From positions 1-15,450 of the forward strand of contig JANXSI010000510.1 in NCBI GenBank assembly GCA_025352765.1: DNA of 15,450 nt. Direction: 5' to 3'. Positions 14,608 through 15,450 of this stretch are shown piece after piece. The notes under the pieces are model-generated. The model did not search any database. It saw only the letters and a list, made by a program, of their open reading frames with translations, and was not told the origin of the DNA. Origin of the DNA: Devosia sp. (GTDB taxonomy: Bacteria; Pseudomonadota; Alphaproteobacteria; Rhizobiales; Devosiaceae). Within the stretch, counting starts at the first letter, position 1, and each line of letters begins with the position of its first letter. The position numbers were made by a program, and so were the translations under genes.

Positions 14608-15033
14608 CTAGTTGTGCTCTTCGGGGAGGTTGGGCAGCGGCATGAAGTCGACGCCTTCGTCGATCAGGGCGGCGACTTCCTCGCGGGTCGCCTCGCCATA
14701 GATGCCGCGCGTATCGACTTCCTTGAAGTGGATCTTGCGCGCCTCTTCGGCGAATTTGTCGCCGACATAGTCGGCCTCGCTGGTCACCTTGTTGCGCAGC
14801 GCCTGCATGGCCTCGCGCAACTGATGGTGTTCCGGATGGCCGATCGATAGCGCGATCTTTTCCGAGCCCGAGCGGCTGACCGACGGCGCCATCAGGGCCT
14901 TTTCGACCGACGTCGTCAGGCATATCGGACAGGTGACGAGACCGCGCTTTTTTTGCGCGTCATAGGCGGCGGCATTGGAGAACCAGCCATCGAACTTGTG
15001 CGATCTGTCGCAAATCAGGGAGTAATGGATCAC
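14608..15033 (-). CDS. DUF1178 family protein
   Basis: A 141-residue conserved protein of unknown function. It begins MIHYSLICDRSHKFDGWFSN, with Cys8 and, after the loop, TCPICLTTSVEKALMAPSV (Cys35, Cys38), which together with the first Cys and the His of SHKF may form a zinc site; the rest is helical and ends in an acidic EEGVDFMPLPNLPEE-like tail. The start is GTG at 15031-15033, with AAGAGG about ten bases upstream; no in-frame ATG is near. It follows a carbon-nitrogen hydrolase gene by 23 bases on the same strand, and this pair, commonly after grxC and comF, recurs in Hyphomicrobiales as I recall it. Confidence 0.9.
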   Translation of the reverse strand: MIHYSLICDRSHKFDGWFSNAAAYDAQKKRGLVTCPICLTTSVEKALMAPSVSRSGSEKIALSIGHPEHHQLREAMQALRNKVTSEADYVGDKFAEEARKIHFKEVDTRGIYGEATREEVAALIDEGVDFMPLPNLPEEHN

Positions 15034-15056
15034 GCCAAATATACCTCTTAGCGCCG

Positions 15057-15450
15057 TCAGCTTGCGCCCACAGGGTTAACGGATAGCGAAAATTCGCGAG
15101 CGTTCGCAAGTGCCGGTACCTTACCGCGCGCTACCGCGACCTCGCCCGGATCGATATCGGCCACCAGCACGCCAGGGCCGTCGCCGCCGAGCTGGCCGAG
15201 GATCCGGCCCCAGGGGTCGATGATCATCGAATGCCCCCAGGTAGCACGGCCGTTTTCGTGCTGGCCGGCCTGGGCCGCAGCAATCACGAAAGAGCCTGTT
15301 TCGATGGCCCGCGCGCGGAGCAGCACTTCCCAATGCGCCTCGCCCGTCGGCACCGTGAAGGCGGCGGGGGCCGCCAGCACCTCGGCGCCGGCCATCGCCA
15401 GCGCGCGGTGAAGGGCCGGAAAGCGCACATCGTAACAGATGGTGAGGCCA
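15057..15450 (-). CDS. Carbon-nitrogen hydrolase (nitrilase/omega-amidase superfamily), C-terminal part; 5' end beyond window
   Basis: The visible 130 residues are the second half of a nitrilase-superfamily enzyme, which hydrolyses C-N bonds in amides such as omega-amides or deaminated glutathione. The frame enters the window just at the nucleophile motif GLTICYDVRFP, with the catalytic Cys in ICYD. After it come LLRARAIETGSFVIAAAQAGQH, the GHSMIIDPWGRILGQ stretch typical of the Nit1/NIT2 branch, and VLVADIDPGEVAVARGKVPAL. The catalytic Glu and Lys are off-window. GHSMIIDPWG and QAG-H suggest the Nit1-like deaminated-glutathione amidase type, but this is inference. Forms a likely operon with the downstream DUF1178 gene. 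Confidence 0.92.
   Translation of the reverse strand, partial: GLTICYDVRFPALHRALAMAGAEVLAAPAAFTVPTGEAHWEVLLRARAIETGSFVIAAAQAGQHENGRATWGHSMIIDPWGRILGQLGGDGPGVLVADIDPGEVAVARGKVPALANAREFSLSVNPVGAS

Overview
The window is about 15.4 kb of GC-rich, gene-dense bacterial chromosome. The gene content and order (ubiG, lysC, ptsP, prfA, prmC, a DUF4167 gene, clpB; and a nitrilase-family gene next to a DUF1178 gene) suggest an alphaproteobacterium of the Hyphomicrobiales (Rhizobiales), plausibly a Devosia-like genus. That placement is inferred from remembered family order and protein style, not from a search. No rRNA, tRNA, CRISPR array, insertion sequence or phage gene was recognised.

Left part (1-3982): clpB (minus, its C-terminal end runs off the window) is divergent from a TetR-family regulator. 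The 257-bp region between them holds a CTTGA/TCAAG inverted repeat near clpB and a cluster of CCGAAC half-sites in front of the regulator. The regulator converges on a DUF4167 gene with an Asn-rich N-terminus, whose intrinsic terminator lies inside the 3' end of the regulator. A 318-bp gap without a convincing gene follows.

Core block (3983-9917, all minus): a zinc-ribbon small protein, lysC, ptsP, prfA and prmC. This combines aspartate-family amino acid synthesis, the nitrogen phosphotransferase enzyme I, and translation termination (RF1 plus its glutamine methyltransferase, overlapping by 4 bases). lysC carries a well-placed internal start that could make a separate ACT-domain subunit.

Central divergent region (9918-10039): ubiG (ubiquinone synthesis) reads rightwards. 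Between it and the zinc-ribbon gene lies an 11-bp-period direct repeat that closely resembles a PhoB box.

Right part (10897-14605) looks more variable: an HNH-nuclease-like protein, a SnoaL-like protein divergent from an XRE/MmyB-like regulator with a perfect palindrome between them, an aldo/keto reductase, and a two-gene operon of a two-helix DUF2892 protein with a CPAC motif and an ECF-type sigma factor. The window ends with a DUF1178 gene and a partial carbon-nitrogen hydrolase (minus), conserved housekeeping-type neighbours in this group.

The items most worth following are the Pho-box-like element, the DUF2892-sigma operon without a visible anti-sigma factor, the SnoaL/XRE divergon operator, the internal lysC start, and terminators placed inside the 3' ends of convergent genes. 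Nothing amounts to clear proof of a new system.
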